From NCBI RefSeq assembly GCF_002234915.1, contig NZ_NEWD01000038.1, forward strand, positions 124,001 to 188,000: a DNA stretch of 64,000 bases, read 5' to 3'. The notes beneath the pieces were generated by a model, which saw only the letters and a list, made by a program, of their open reading frames with translations, did no database searches and had not been told where the DNA came from. Shown in pieces: positions 28,931 to 36,003 of this stretch. Position numbers and translations under genes: made by a program. Numbering within the stretch: the stretch's first letter is position 1; each line of letters begins with the position of its first letter. The stretch is from Bifidobacterium vansinderenii. GTDB taxonomy: Bacteria; Actinomycetota; Actinomycetes; Actinomycetales; Bifidobacteriaceae.

Positions 28931-29467
28931 CTATACTCGCGCACCGTCGTCAAAGACGTCGGTGCGCGTTTCCGTATGACCCTTGTGCTGGAAGAACATG
29001 CCGGCGGCACCGATAAGCGTCATCACGCCGCCCACCGTGCCCAACCATGCGGACAACGCCGGAATAAGGATGGAAACCGTAAGCGCGCCTACGCCGATCA
29101 CCAGCAGGACGACGAACAGCATCGTGGACTTGCGGACGTTTCCGATCGAAGGGTTTGGGGGAGTGAACGTCGATTCGCCGTCCATGACGTCGTCGGTATC
29201 CAGCCAGCTGCGCCCCTGAAAGTCACGCGGACCCGGCTGACGGGTGAACGCCTCCGGTTTGAGGTCGTCCACACTCAACTGGGCCTGTTTCTCTGCCTTG
29301 CGCGCGGCCTTGTCGAACTTGCGGGCGGTACGCGACTGTTCCAGATCGCTCAGTTCGTCCTGATGCGACGACATGAATTCGGCCCATGCGCCGTCGGCGT
29401 CCTCGGCGTTGTCCGGACCATCGCTTGAGGGTGATCGGTTCTCGTTGCTATTCTTGTTGCCAGTCAT
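28931..29467 (-). CDS. Uncharacterised two-helix membrane protein
   Basis: I do not recognise a named family. The 178-residue protein has an acidic, Ser/Asn-rich N-terminus, a charged Lys/Arg/Ala helix at about 45-65, and a hydrophilic stretch to residue 112. Two adjacent hydrophobic helices (about 114-136 and 139-162) precede a short His/Asp tail. It may be a small cytoplasmic-domain membrane protein of Actinobacteria. TACAGT ends 7 nt before the ATG and no Shine-Dalgarno is present, so the mRNA may be leaderless. It is divergent from plsC across only 50 bases. Confidence 0.75.
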   Translation of the reverse strand: MTGNKNSNENRSPSSDGPDNAEDADGAWAEFMSSHQDELSDLEQSRTARKFDKAARKAEKQAQLSVDDLKPEAFTRQPGPRDFQGRSWLDTDDVMDGESTFTPPNPSIGNVRKSTMLFVVLLVIGVGALTVSILIPALSAWLGTVGGVMTLIGAAGMFFQHKGHTETRTDVFDDGARV

Positions 29468-29470
29468 ATG

Positions 29471-29504
29471 TATAACTGTAGCCGTGAAGCCGACGTTTTC
29501 ACGG
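29471..29504. promoter_or_regulatory. Overlapping divergent promoter region
   Basis: The 50-base gap holds TATAAC (29471-29476) as a forward -10 for plsC and TACAGT (minus strand, plus 29475-29480) for the membrane protein, overlapping each other. A CCGTGAA/TTCACGG inverted repeat (29482-29488 with 29498-29504) lies in the plsC leader. Confidence 0.45.
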
Positions 29505-29517
29505 TACGGAGGTCGTT

Positions 29518-30201
29518 GTGCTGTATTGGTTTTTCGTCAAAGGATTCGGACCCATCGCCCGTCGTCGCCTTGGACCGAGCGCCAAGGGCGTGAACAACAT
29601 TCCCCGCAAGGGCGGCGGCATCATCGCCGCGAACCATCTCGCCGTCATCGATGATGCGCTGATTCCGCTCACCTGCCCGCGCATGGTGCATTTCATGGGC
29701 AAGGCCGAGTACTTCGAAGGCAAGGGCATCAAGGGCAAGTTCAAGAAGTGGTGGTTCACCTCGGTCGGTGTGTTCCCGGTGGACCGTTCCGGCGGCTCGA
29801 AGTCCCTCGGCGCGCTGGAGCATGCCAGGGAGATTCTGGAGGCCGGCCACCTGTTCGGCATCCACATCGAAGGCACCCGCAGCCCCGACGGCCGCCTGTA
29901 CAAGGGACACACCGGCGTGGCACGACTCGCGTTCGAAACCGGCTGCCCCATCATCCCCACCGCGATCATCGGGTCGAGGGAACTGCAGAAGCCCGGTACG
30001 GTGATCCCGGCCAAGGGCACCACGCAGGTGATTTACGGACGTCCGATTCCGGTCACGCGCAATCCCAACGCCACCCACGACGATCTGCGCGAGCTCACCG
30101 ACCGCGTGACCCGCGAGATCCAGGCCATGAGCGGCCAAGAGTATGTGGACGAGTACGCGCAGAAGGTCAAGGAGCGCATCGCCGCACAACAGCAGCAATA
30201 G
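29518..30201 (+). CDS. plsC: 1-acyl-sn-glycerol-3-phosphate acyltransferase family protein
   Basis: This 227-residue membrane-associated enzyme acylates lysophosphatidic acid to phosphatidic acid. Motif I is NHLAVIDD, a variant of NHxxxxD, motif II is VFPVDRSGGSK, and motif III is the glycerol-3-phosphate-binding HIEGTRSPDG. Motif IV (CPIIPTAIIG) follows. The start is a GTG with GGAGG 5 bases upstream. The C-terminus is hydrophilic and Gln-rich. In other Actinobacteria this plsC also lies near trpD, pknL and idsA. Confidence 0.92.
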   Translation: MLYWFFVKGFGPIARRRLGPSAKGVNNIPRKGGGIIAANHLAVIDDALIPLTCPRMVHFMGKAEYFEGKGIKGKFKKWWFTSVGVFPVDRSGGSKSLGALEHAREILEAGHLFGIHIEGTRSPDGRLYKGHTGVARLAFETGCPIIPTAIIGSRELQKPGTVIPAKGTTQVIYGRPIPVTRNPNATHDDLRELTDRVTREIQAMSGQEYVDEYAQKVKERIAAQQQQ

Positions 30202-30267
30202 TGCCTGTCCGGTAGTCTGCGCGACGCATAGCGTGCAGTGCTGCCGGTGTCAGGTCCGGTGAAAGTC

Positions 30268-30307
30268 AAATGCGGGAGATCCCACGGTTTGGGTCTCCCG
30301 CATTTTT
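30268..30307. terminator. Strong terminator between plsC and the PASTA kinase gene
   Basis: A 16-bp stem with one bulged T (30268-30284 with 30290-30305) and a TTTT tail ends plsC. It lies between convergent genes and can probably serve both directions. Confidence 0.9.
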
Positions 30308-30359
30308 CGTTCGGGCAATCAATGCGGCGACGATATGTCCCGCGCCCACACGAAACGAG

Positions 30360-32408
30360 TCACACCACGGTGAGCGTCACCGTGGTGGCATTGCCCTTCG
30401 TGTCGCGCAGACGCACCTGCTGGCCCGGTGCGGGATCCTGCAGCCGCACGGTCTGCGTCAGATCGCCGAGCGGTGCGGTGATCTCCACCTTCAGGCCCAG
30501 GGCCTCCAGCGTCTGTTTGGCCTCGCTCTCGCTCTTGCCGCGTACGTCGGGGATCGTAACCATTTCGGGGCCCTTGGACACCACGACGTTCACCGGGTCT
30601 CCCCAGTGCATCTGCGTGCCGGACTTCACCGATGCGGAGATGACCTTGCCGGCCTCCACGGTGTCCGAATACATTTCGGACGTGGTCACCTTGAGTTTCG
30701 CCTCGTTCAGCGAGGAAAGCGCATCTTCCTTCGTTTCCCCGACGATGTTCGGCATGCTCACCGGCATCGGCCCCTTGGACAGGGTCACGGTGATGGGCTC
30801 ATTGTGCTTAAGCGTGGTGCCGGGCTGGGGGTCGATGCTGAGCAGTGCGCCTTCGGGCACGTCCAGCGAATACTGGTCCTGTGATTCATCATGGGTCACG
30901 TTGTCGAATCCGAGATTCTTCAAGGTCTTCAACGGCTGTTTGCCATTGTCGCTCGATGCGTCGGTGATGTCGTCGGGTATGGTGGCCTTGCGCACGCCTT
31001 CGGACACGATCAGCGTCATCGTGGCGCCGTTGCGTTTGCTCACCCGGTCGCCGACGTTCGTCGGATCCGAGGAGACGATATCTCCCCGTGCCACATCGTC
31101 GCTGTACTGTCGGGTGACCGTGTACGGGATGCCGGCGACTTTCAGCGCGCGTTCATAATCGGTGAAGTCGGCGCCCTTGAGCGTGCACGACTGCCCCTCC
31201 TTGCAGGTTACGTCCGTGGCGGACGGCACCGTCCAGTAGCTGCCGGGGCCAAGGAAGTACCACCATGCGCAGCCGCCGCCGATCACCGCGGCCAATGCCA
31301 GAACCGCGCCGACGATGATGGCTGTCCTTTTTGTTCGGTTCGCCCGCTTGTCGTTCGGCGCGTCGCCGGCCTGTCCGGATGGGTCAATGATCTCGGTGGC
31401 GGTTCCATCGGAGGAGGCGGTGCCGTCCCCGGCGGTGGCTTCGGAGCGTGAGTCCGGTCCCGACTGCGACGGGGGAGCGGGAACCGCTTCCGACGGCAGG
31501 ACACTGGTGGGCTGAATGCCGTCCGTGCCCATGGTCCTGTATGACAGTTCGTCCGGTGTCAGCGTCGGCGTCAGTGCGTGCAGCTCCCGCAGCGCGGCCG
31601 CCGCGTCGGCGGGACGATCCTCCACATGACGGGCCGTCAGATGCGCGATGAAACCAGATACACGCTTCGGCATGCCGGGATGGCTGATGGTCAGTTCCGG
31701 CACGTCCTCATGCACATGCTTGAACACCATGGTTACGGGATTGTCGGAGGCGAACGGCACCTCGCCCGTCAGCATCTCCCCCGCCATGATGCCCACCGAA
31801 TACAGATCTCCCTGGGGAAGAGCCTGATTGTCCTCGATCATCTCGGGAGCCAGATAGGCGGCCGTGCCCAGCAGCATGCCCGTGGTGGCGAGCGTCGCCT
31901 GAGACGCGGCCTTCGCCAGGCCGAAATCCGTGATCTGCACCCTGCCCCGATCGTTGAGCAGAATGTTCTCCGGCTTGATGTCGCGATGCACCACGCCCGC
32001 GGCATGGGCCGATGCCAAGCCATCAAGCACCTCGCCGACGATGCGCAGGGTCTCGCGGACGGAAAGCACCCGTTGACGGTTCATCTCATACCGCAGATTC
32101 ACGCCATGCACGTACTCCATGACCAGATAGTCGAGCCCTTCGAACTCCCCGGTGTCATAGATCTGCACGATATGCGGATTGGCGATGGCTGCCGCGGAAC
32201 GGGCCTCCCTCTGGAACCGTTGCACGAACTGCTCGCGATGCGGTCCCTGCGCCAGCTGGACGTGCATAACCTTGATCGCCACCGTGCGCCCCAGCTTCAC
32301 GTCGGTCGCCTCGTACACGGTGGCCATGCCGCCTTCGGCAATCCTGCGCGTCACCTGATACCGGCCATCGATCATGCGGCCCACAGGGCTTTCCGTCACT
32401 TCGTTCAT
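30360..32408 (-). CDS. PASTA-domain Ser/Thr protein kinase (PknB/PknL type)
   Basis: This 682-residue membrane kinase has an N-terminal Hanks domain: Gly loop AEGGMATVYEA, Lys46, HRDIKPEN with catalytic Asp143, DFG at 161-163, and an APE. A Ser/Pro/Asp-rich linker follows, then one membrane helix near residue 385, then four extracellular PASTA repeats that in this family bind muropeptides or lipid II. It should sense cell-wall state. I start at 32408 (MNEVTESP). TAGGAT ends 7 nt upstream and there is no separate Shine-Dalgarno, suggesting a leaderless mRNA. The polyprenyl synthase gene lies just upstream on the same strand. Confidence 0.93.
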   Translation of the reverse strand: MNEVTESPVGRMIDGRYQVTRRIAEGGMATVYEATDVKLGRTVAIKVMHVQLAQGPHREQFVQRFQREARSAAAIANPHIVQIYDTGEFEGLDYLVMEYVHGVNLRYEMNRQRVLSVRETLRIVGEVLDGLASAHAAGVVHRDIKPENILLNDRGRVQITDFGLAKAASQATLATTGMLLGTAAYLAPEMIEDNQALPQGDLYSVGIMAGEMLTGEVPFASDNPVTMVFKHVHEDVPELTISHPGMPKRVSGFIAHLTARHVEDRPADAAAALRELHALTPTLTPDELSYRTMGTDGIQPTSVLPSEAVPAPPSQSGPDSRSEATAGDGTASSDGTATEIIDPSGQAGDAPNDKRANRTKRTAIIVGAVLALAAVIGGGCAWWYFLGPGSYWTVPSATDVTCKEGQSCTLKGADFTDYERALKVAGIPYTVTRQYSDDVARGDIVSSDPTNVGDRVSKRNGATMTLIVSEGVRKATIPDDITDASSDNGKQPLKTLKNLGFDNVTHDESQDQYSLDVPEGALLSIDPQPGTTLKHNEPITVTLSKGPMPVSMPNIVGETKEDALSSLNEAKLKVTTSEMYSDTVEAGKVISASVKSGTQMHWGDPVNVVVSKGPEMVTIPDVRGKSESEAKQTLEALGLKVEITAPLGDLTQTVRLQDPAPGQQVRLRDTKGNATTVTLTVV

Positions 32409-32415
32409 GCTTTCA

Positions 32416-32421
32416 ATCCTA
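32416..32421 (-). promoter_or_regulatory. Probable -10 for a leaderless kinase transcript
   Basis: TAGGAT on the minus strand is followed by 7 nt and then the kinase ATG. It lies in the 63-base gap after the polyprenyl synthase gene, so the kinase may have its own start as well as readthrough. Confidence 0.5.
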
Positions 32422-32471
32422 GAATCGTCGTTGGCGTCGGCCTGATCCGGCGTTCCGCGCAATCGGAGCCG

Positions 32472-33611
32472 TCAATCGCGGATATCCGCGGGGATGAACC
32501 GTGAGCACACGTCGTGCAGTGCGGCCAGATCGGCATCGTCCAGATCGAGGGTCGACCGTGCGTCGTCCAACGCGTTCTGCGTCTGACGCCACAGTGAAGC
32601 GATACGTTCCTTGGAGCGGGACACCGCGCCGGTGCCGGAGAACAGGGCGATGACACGATCCACGGTTGCGGCGTCGCGTGCAGGGGCGGTGAAAGCCCGC
32701 TTAAGATAGTCGGCCTGCTCATGGTCCGCATCGGATAGCGCGTCCGCCAGCAGCACCGTGCGCTTGCCTTCACGGATGTCTCCGCCCACGGGTTTGCCAG
32801 TCACCTCCGGATTCGAGATCACATCAAGCAGATCGTCGGCCAGCTGGAACGCCAGACCCAACGGCACGCCGATCGCCTCCGCTGTATCGGATGCGTTCCG
32901 TTCATCGACGCCGGCGGCGAGCAGTGCCAGACGAATCGGCGCGATGGTGGTGTAGCTGGCGGTCTTCCAACGAAACACGGCCAGGGAGTTCTTCGCCAGC
33001 TCGTCGGGATCGTCCAGAGACAGGTGCTCCGCGGCAAGATCGAGCACCTGACCGATCTCCACCTCGCGGTGCATGGTCAGGAATCCCGACATGATGCGTT
33101 CATAGTTCGGCAGAATGGAGGTCGCCTCATTGACGATGTCCACGCTGGCGGTAGCCAGCAGATCACCGAGCATGATGCCCAGTCCGGATCCCAGCGCGGC
33201 CGCGGACCTCTCAGTGGAGCCTGCGTAGCGTGCGGCCGCCAGAGACGCCAGCGCCTTATGCGCGGAGGGCTTGCCGCGGCGCACATCAGCCTCATCGATG
33301 ATGTCGTCGTGCACCAGCGCCGCGGTCTGGAACACTTCGATGGCGCAGGCGAGGTCCAGAGCCCCTCCTCGTGCCACGTCGTCGGGATTCCGCGCGGTCA
33401 GCACATCATAGAACGCGAGGAGCAGCCGTGCCCGCAGACGCTTGCCGCCCTCACTGGACACGCACGCCTGACGCACGACCTCGTCATACAGCAGCTCGCA
33501 GTCAAGACCGGAAAGGGACCGGTCGGTGGGGGAGCAATGCCGTGTGATCAGTTCGCCGATACGGGATTCGATGTCGTTGCCGATGGTATGCGAGAAAGCC
33601 TGAGCAGTCAT
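32472..33611 (-). CDS. Polyprenyl (geranylgeranyl/farnesyl-type) diphosphate synthase
   Basis: This 379-residue trans-prenyltransferase condenses isopentenyl diphosphate with allylic primers. The first Asp-rich motif DDIID is at 102-106 within ALVHDDIIDEADVRRGKP, and the second, LADDLLD, is in the later half. GGKRLRARL binds substrate. Product length cannot be read safely. ATG 33611 is preceded by TAGGCT at 7 nt and no Shine-Dalgarno, so it may be leaderless. It is paired with the PASTA kinase, an arrangement also seen in Corynebacteriales, where lipid-carrier synthesis and wall signalling genes lie together. Confidence 0.9.
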   Translation of the reverse strand: MTAQAFSHTIGNDIESRIGELITRHCSPTDRSLSGLDCELLYDEVVRQACVSSEGGKRLRARLLLAFYDVLTARNPDDVARGGALDLACAIEVFQTAALVHDDIIDEADVRRGKPSAHKALASLAAARYAGSTERSAAALGSGLGIMLGDLLATASVDIVNEATSILPNYERIMSGFLTMHREVEIGQVLDLAAEHLSLDDPDELAKNSLAVFRWKTASYTTIAPIRLALLAAGVDERNASDTAEAIGVPLGLAFQLADDLLDVISNPEVTGKPVGGDIREGKRTVLLADALSDADHEQADYLKRAFTAPARDAATVDRVIALFSGTGAVSRSKERIASLWRQTQNALDDARSTLDLDDADLAALHDVCSRFIPADIRD

Positions 33612-33618
33612 AATGACC

Positions 33619-33624
33619 AGCCTA
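33619..33624 (-). promoter_or_regulatory. Probable -10 for a leaderless polyprenyl synthase transcript
   Basis: TAGGCT on the minus strand ends 7 nt before the ATG. No -35 is clear. The rest of the divergent gap to 33792 includes a forward TTGACA without a matching -10. Confidence 0.45.
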
Positions 33625-33792
33625 TCGAAACGGTGTTGACAAACGGTGAAAATCCGGGCGGGGTCCCCATTCGACCACATTGACGTTCGCCCCTAGGCAT
33701 GCGCGGTGAGCGGTCGTCATAGTGGGAACAGGGTGAAGGACGGCAAAAAAGATGGGCTCGAATCAGGGCCACGAACGCAAGGAGGCGGTCAA

Positions 33793-34458
33793 ATGACAAT
33801 CGAGGTGGGGCTCAGGCCCCTGGAAGGAGCGTACGCCACCGCGGAGGGGCGCGATGCGATGCGCATGGATGACAAAACGATGGCCGGACTGCGGAAACGA
33901 TTCCGCGCCAATCGCAGAAGTCAGGGAATACGGCAGGCGGACGCCGACTGGTTCCGCGAGCCGTTCGACGAATGGCACCGGTGGATTTCCGAAGGACAGG
34001 ACGACGTCTCCCCGGATTCCCTGATGAGACTGTGCGTCGGCATGAACGAAACCCTGGCCATGCGCGATGCGATCATCCTCGCGCCGATGGAGGGCGTGAC
34101 AAGGGACGATCTGCTTTCGCTGGTGACGAATCCCCATTCGGAATCCAGCTCGACGCTGGTGTGCAACACGCTGACCCGTGGATTCGAAGACGCCTCCCTC
34201 GTCCCCGATCCCCGACGCTGCCAGCGCAGCATCGATGCGCTCGCGCATATGATCACGATCGCTCCGGAAGACTACGGCGCGCAGCCCCTGTCGGCGCTCG
34301 CCTACCTGCTGTGGTGGGTCGGGCGCGACGAACAATCGCTGGCCTGCTCGCTGCGGGCGCTGTACGTGGACGACTCGTGCATGATGGCGTCGATCCTGCT
34401 CGGCGTCGTGCAGCGCGACATCCATCCGGCATGGATCCAAGCCGATATCCGGGAATGA
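33793..34458 (+). CDS. DUF4192-like protein
   Basis: This 221-residue soluble protein ends with the actinobacterial DUF4192 pattern (PLSALAYLLWWVGRDEQSLA, then CSLRALYVDDSCMMASILLG), where a TPR-like helical pair closes the domain. The N-terminal part has Arg-rich helices and is not otherwise recognisable. Function is unknown. AAGGAGG precedes ATG 33793, deciding against a longer frame from 33706. It lies directly before the principal sigma factor gene, a conserved neighbourhood in Actinobacteria. Confidence 0.75.
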   Translation: MTIEVGLRPLEGAYATAEGRDAMRMDDKTMAGLRKRFRANRRSQGIRQADADWFREPFDEWHRWISEGQDDVSPDSLMRLCVGMNETLAMRDAIILAPMEGVTRDDLLSLVTNPHSESSSTLVCNTLTRGFEDASLVPDPRRCQRSIDALAHMITIAPEDYGAQPLSALAYLLWWVGRDEQSLACSLRALYVDDSCMMASILLGVVQRDIHPAWIQADIRE

Positions 34459-34512
34459 TCGGGAATAATCGTCCTTGGAACGTGGTTCACTCTATTAGTT
34501 GACAATTTGCTC

Positions 34513-34541
34513 TTGCCATAAGTGTGTCTTCATGCTATAGG
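34513..34541 (+). promoter_or_regulatory. Possible promoter of the principal sigma gene
   Basis: TTGCCA (34513-34518) and TATAGG (34536-34541) are 17 bp apart, giving a leader of about 25 nt. A perfect TTGACA at 34499 has no -10 at proper distance. Confidence 0.4.
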
Positions 34542-34573
34542 AGACGCCGACAGGACGAACCAGGAGGACAAGT

Positions 34574-35887
34574 TTGGCCACCGAGAAGGCAACACGGAAG
34601 ACGACCCGTACCAGGAAGACGTCAGGTGCCGCAAAGACGGCGAGGACTCGCAAGAGCGCCGCCAAGAAGGCCGAGCAGGAGCCGATCAAGCAGAACGACG
34701 ATCTGCTGGAGGGCGACGACCTGCTGGACGACGTCGAGGACATCGACGACGAGGACTTCGACGAGAACGACGTCGAGGACGTCGACGGCGAGGACGACGT
34801 CGAGGAGACGGACGACGACGAGGAGAACTCGGGCGACGACTCCGAAGAGGAGGAAGAGAAGCCCAAGCCCCCGGAACAGCCCAAGGAGAAGGGCGCGTTC
34901 GTCGTCACCGATCTGGACGACGACGACAACTACACCCCTTCGGGCAATCCGAAGCGTCGCGTGATCGCCACGGGAGCCACTGCGGACCCGGTCAAGGACT
35001 ACCTCAAGCAGATCGGCCGTGTCAGCCTGCTGAACGCCGAGCAGGAGGTCGATCTGTCCGAACGCATCGAGGCCGGCCTGTACGCGCAGCATCTGCTTGA
35101 CACCGAGGACGATCTCGACTTCAAGCGCAAGCGTGAGCTCAAGTGGGCCGCGAACGACGGCCGCAAGGCCAAGGACCACCTGCTGGAGGCCAACCTGCGA
35201 CTTGTGGTCTCCTTGGCCAAGCGCTACACCGGACGAGGCATGCTGTTCCTGGATCTGATCCAGGAGGGCAACCTCGGTCTGATCCGCGCCGTGGAGAAGT
35301 TCGACTGGAAGAAGGGCTTCAAGTTCTCGACCTACGCCACCTGGTGGATCCGCCAGGCCATCACCCGAGCGATGGCCGATCAGGCCCGCACCATCCGCGT
35401 GCCCGTGCACATGGTGGAGGTCATCAACAAGCTCTCCCGCGTGCAGCGTCAGATGCTGCAGGATCTCGGCCGTGAGCCCACGCCCGACGAGCTGGCGCGC
35501 GAGCTCGACATGCCGGTCGAGAAGGTGCAGGAGGTCCAAAAGTACGGCCGCGAGCCCATCTCGCTGCACACCCCGCTGGGCGAGGACGGCGATTCTGAGT
35601 TCGGCGACCTGATCGAGGACACCGACGCCATCGCCCCGTCCGATGCGGTCGCGTTCTCCCTCCTGCAGGAACAGTTCAAGCAGGTGCTGGAAACCCTGTC
35701 CCCGCGTGAGGCTGGCGTGATCAAGATGCGCTACGGTCTGGAGGATGGACAGCCCAAGACCCTGGACGACATCGGCCGCGTGTACGGCGTCACCCGCGAG
35801 CGCATCCGCCAGATCGAATCCAAGACGATGTCGAAGCTGCGCCACCCGTCCCGTTCCCAGACCCTGAGGGACTTCCTCGATCAGTGA
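34574..35887 (+). CDS. rpoD: Principal RNA polymerase sigma factor (RpoD/HrdB/SigA)
   Basis: This 437-residue primary sigma-70 directs housekeeping transcription. Residues 1-35 are Lys/Arg-rich, 40-115 are strongly Asp/Glu-rich, then region 1.2 ([16 protein letters not shown]), region 2 ([20 protein letters not shown], then [18 protein letters not shown]), region 3 and region 4.2 ([20 protein letters not shown]). The start is TTG, decided by AGGAGG 6 bases upstream and by the basic N-terminus seen in HrdB homologues. The polyacidic region replaces the usual region 1.1. Confidence 0.96.
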   Translation: MATEKATRKTTRTRKTSGAAKTARTRKSAAKKAEQEPIKQNDDLLEGDDLLDDVEDIDDEDFDENDVEDVDGEDDVEETDDDEENSGDDSEEEEEKPKPPEQPKEKGAFVVTDLDDDDNYTPSGNPKRRVIATGATADPVKDYLKQIGRVSLLNAEQEVDLSERIEAGLYAQHLLDTEDDLDFKRKRELKWAANDGRKAKDHLLEANLRLVVSLAKRYTGRGMLFLDLIQEGNLGLIRAVEKFDWKKGFKFSTYATWWIRQAITRAMADQARTIRVPVHMVEVINKLSRVQRQMLQDLGREPTPDELARELDMPVEKVQEVQKYGREPISLHTPLGEDGDSEFGDLIEDTDAIAPSDAVAFSLLQEQFKQVLETLSPREAGVIKMRYGLEDGQPKTLDDIGRVYGVTRERIRQIESKTMSKLRHPSRSQTLRDFLDQ

Positions 35888-35909
35888 TCGACGACTGTTC
35901 CCGACCATT

Positions 35910-35938
35910 CGCTCCCTCGCCCGCGCGGGGGAGCGTTT
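35910..35938 (+). terminator. Hairpin after the sigma factor gene
   Basis: CGCTCCC (35910-35916) pairs with GGGAGCG (35929-35935), followed by TTT, 22 bases after the stop. Confidence 0.6.
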
Positions 35939-36003
35939 CCATGCCGGTGCACGGTAGCGTGGCCGGCGTCACAATACAGAAATTGCGTTAGCGAAGGAGG
36001 GCC

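Noticed and set aside
34499-34504. Perfect TTGACA before the sigma factor gene as its -35
   Set aside because: No -10-like hexamer lies 16-18 bp downstream. The TTGCCA/TATAGG pair fits better.
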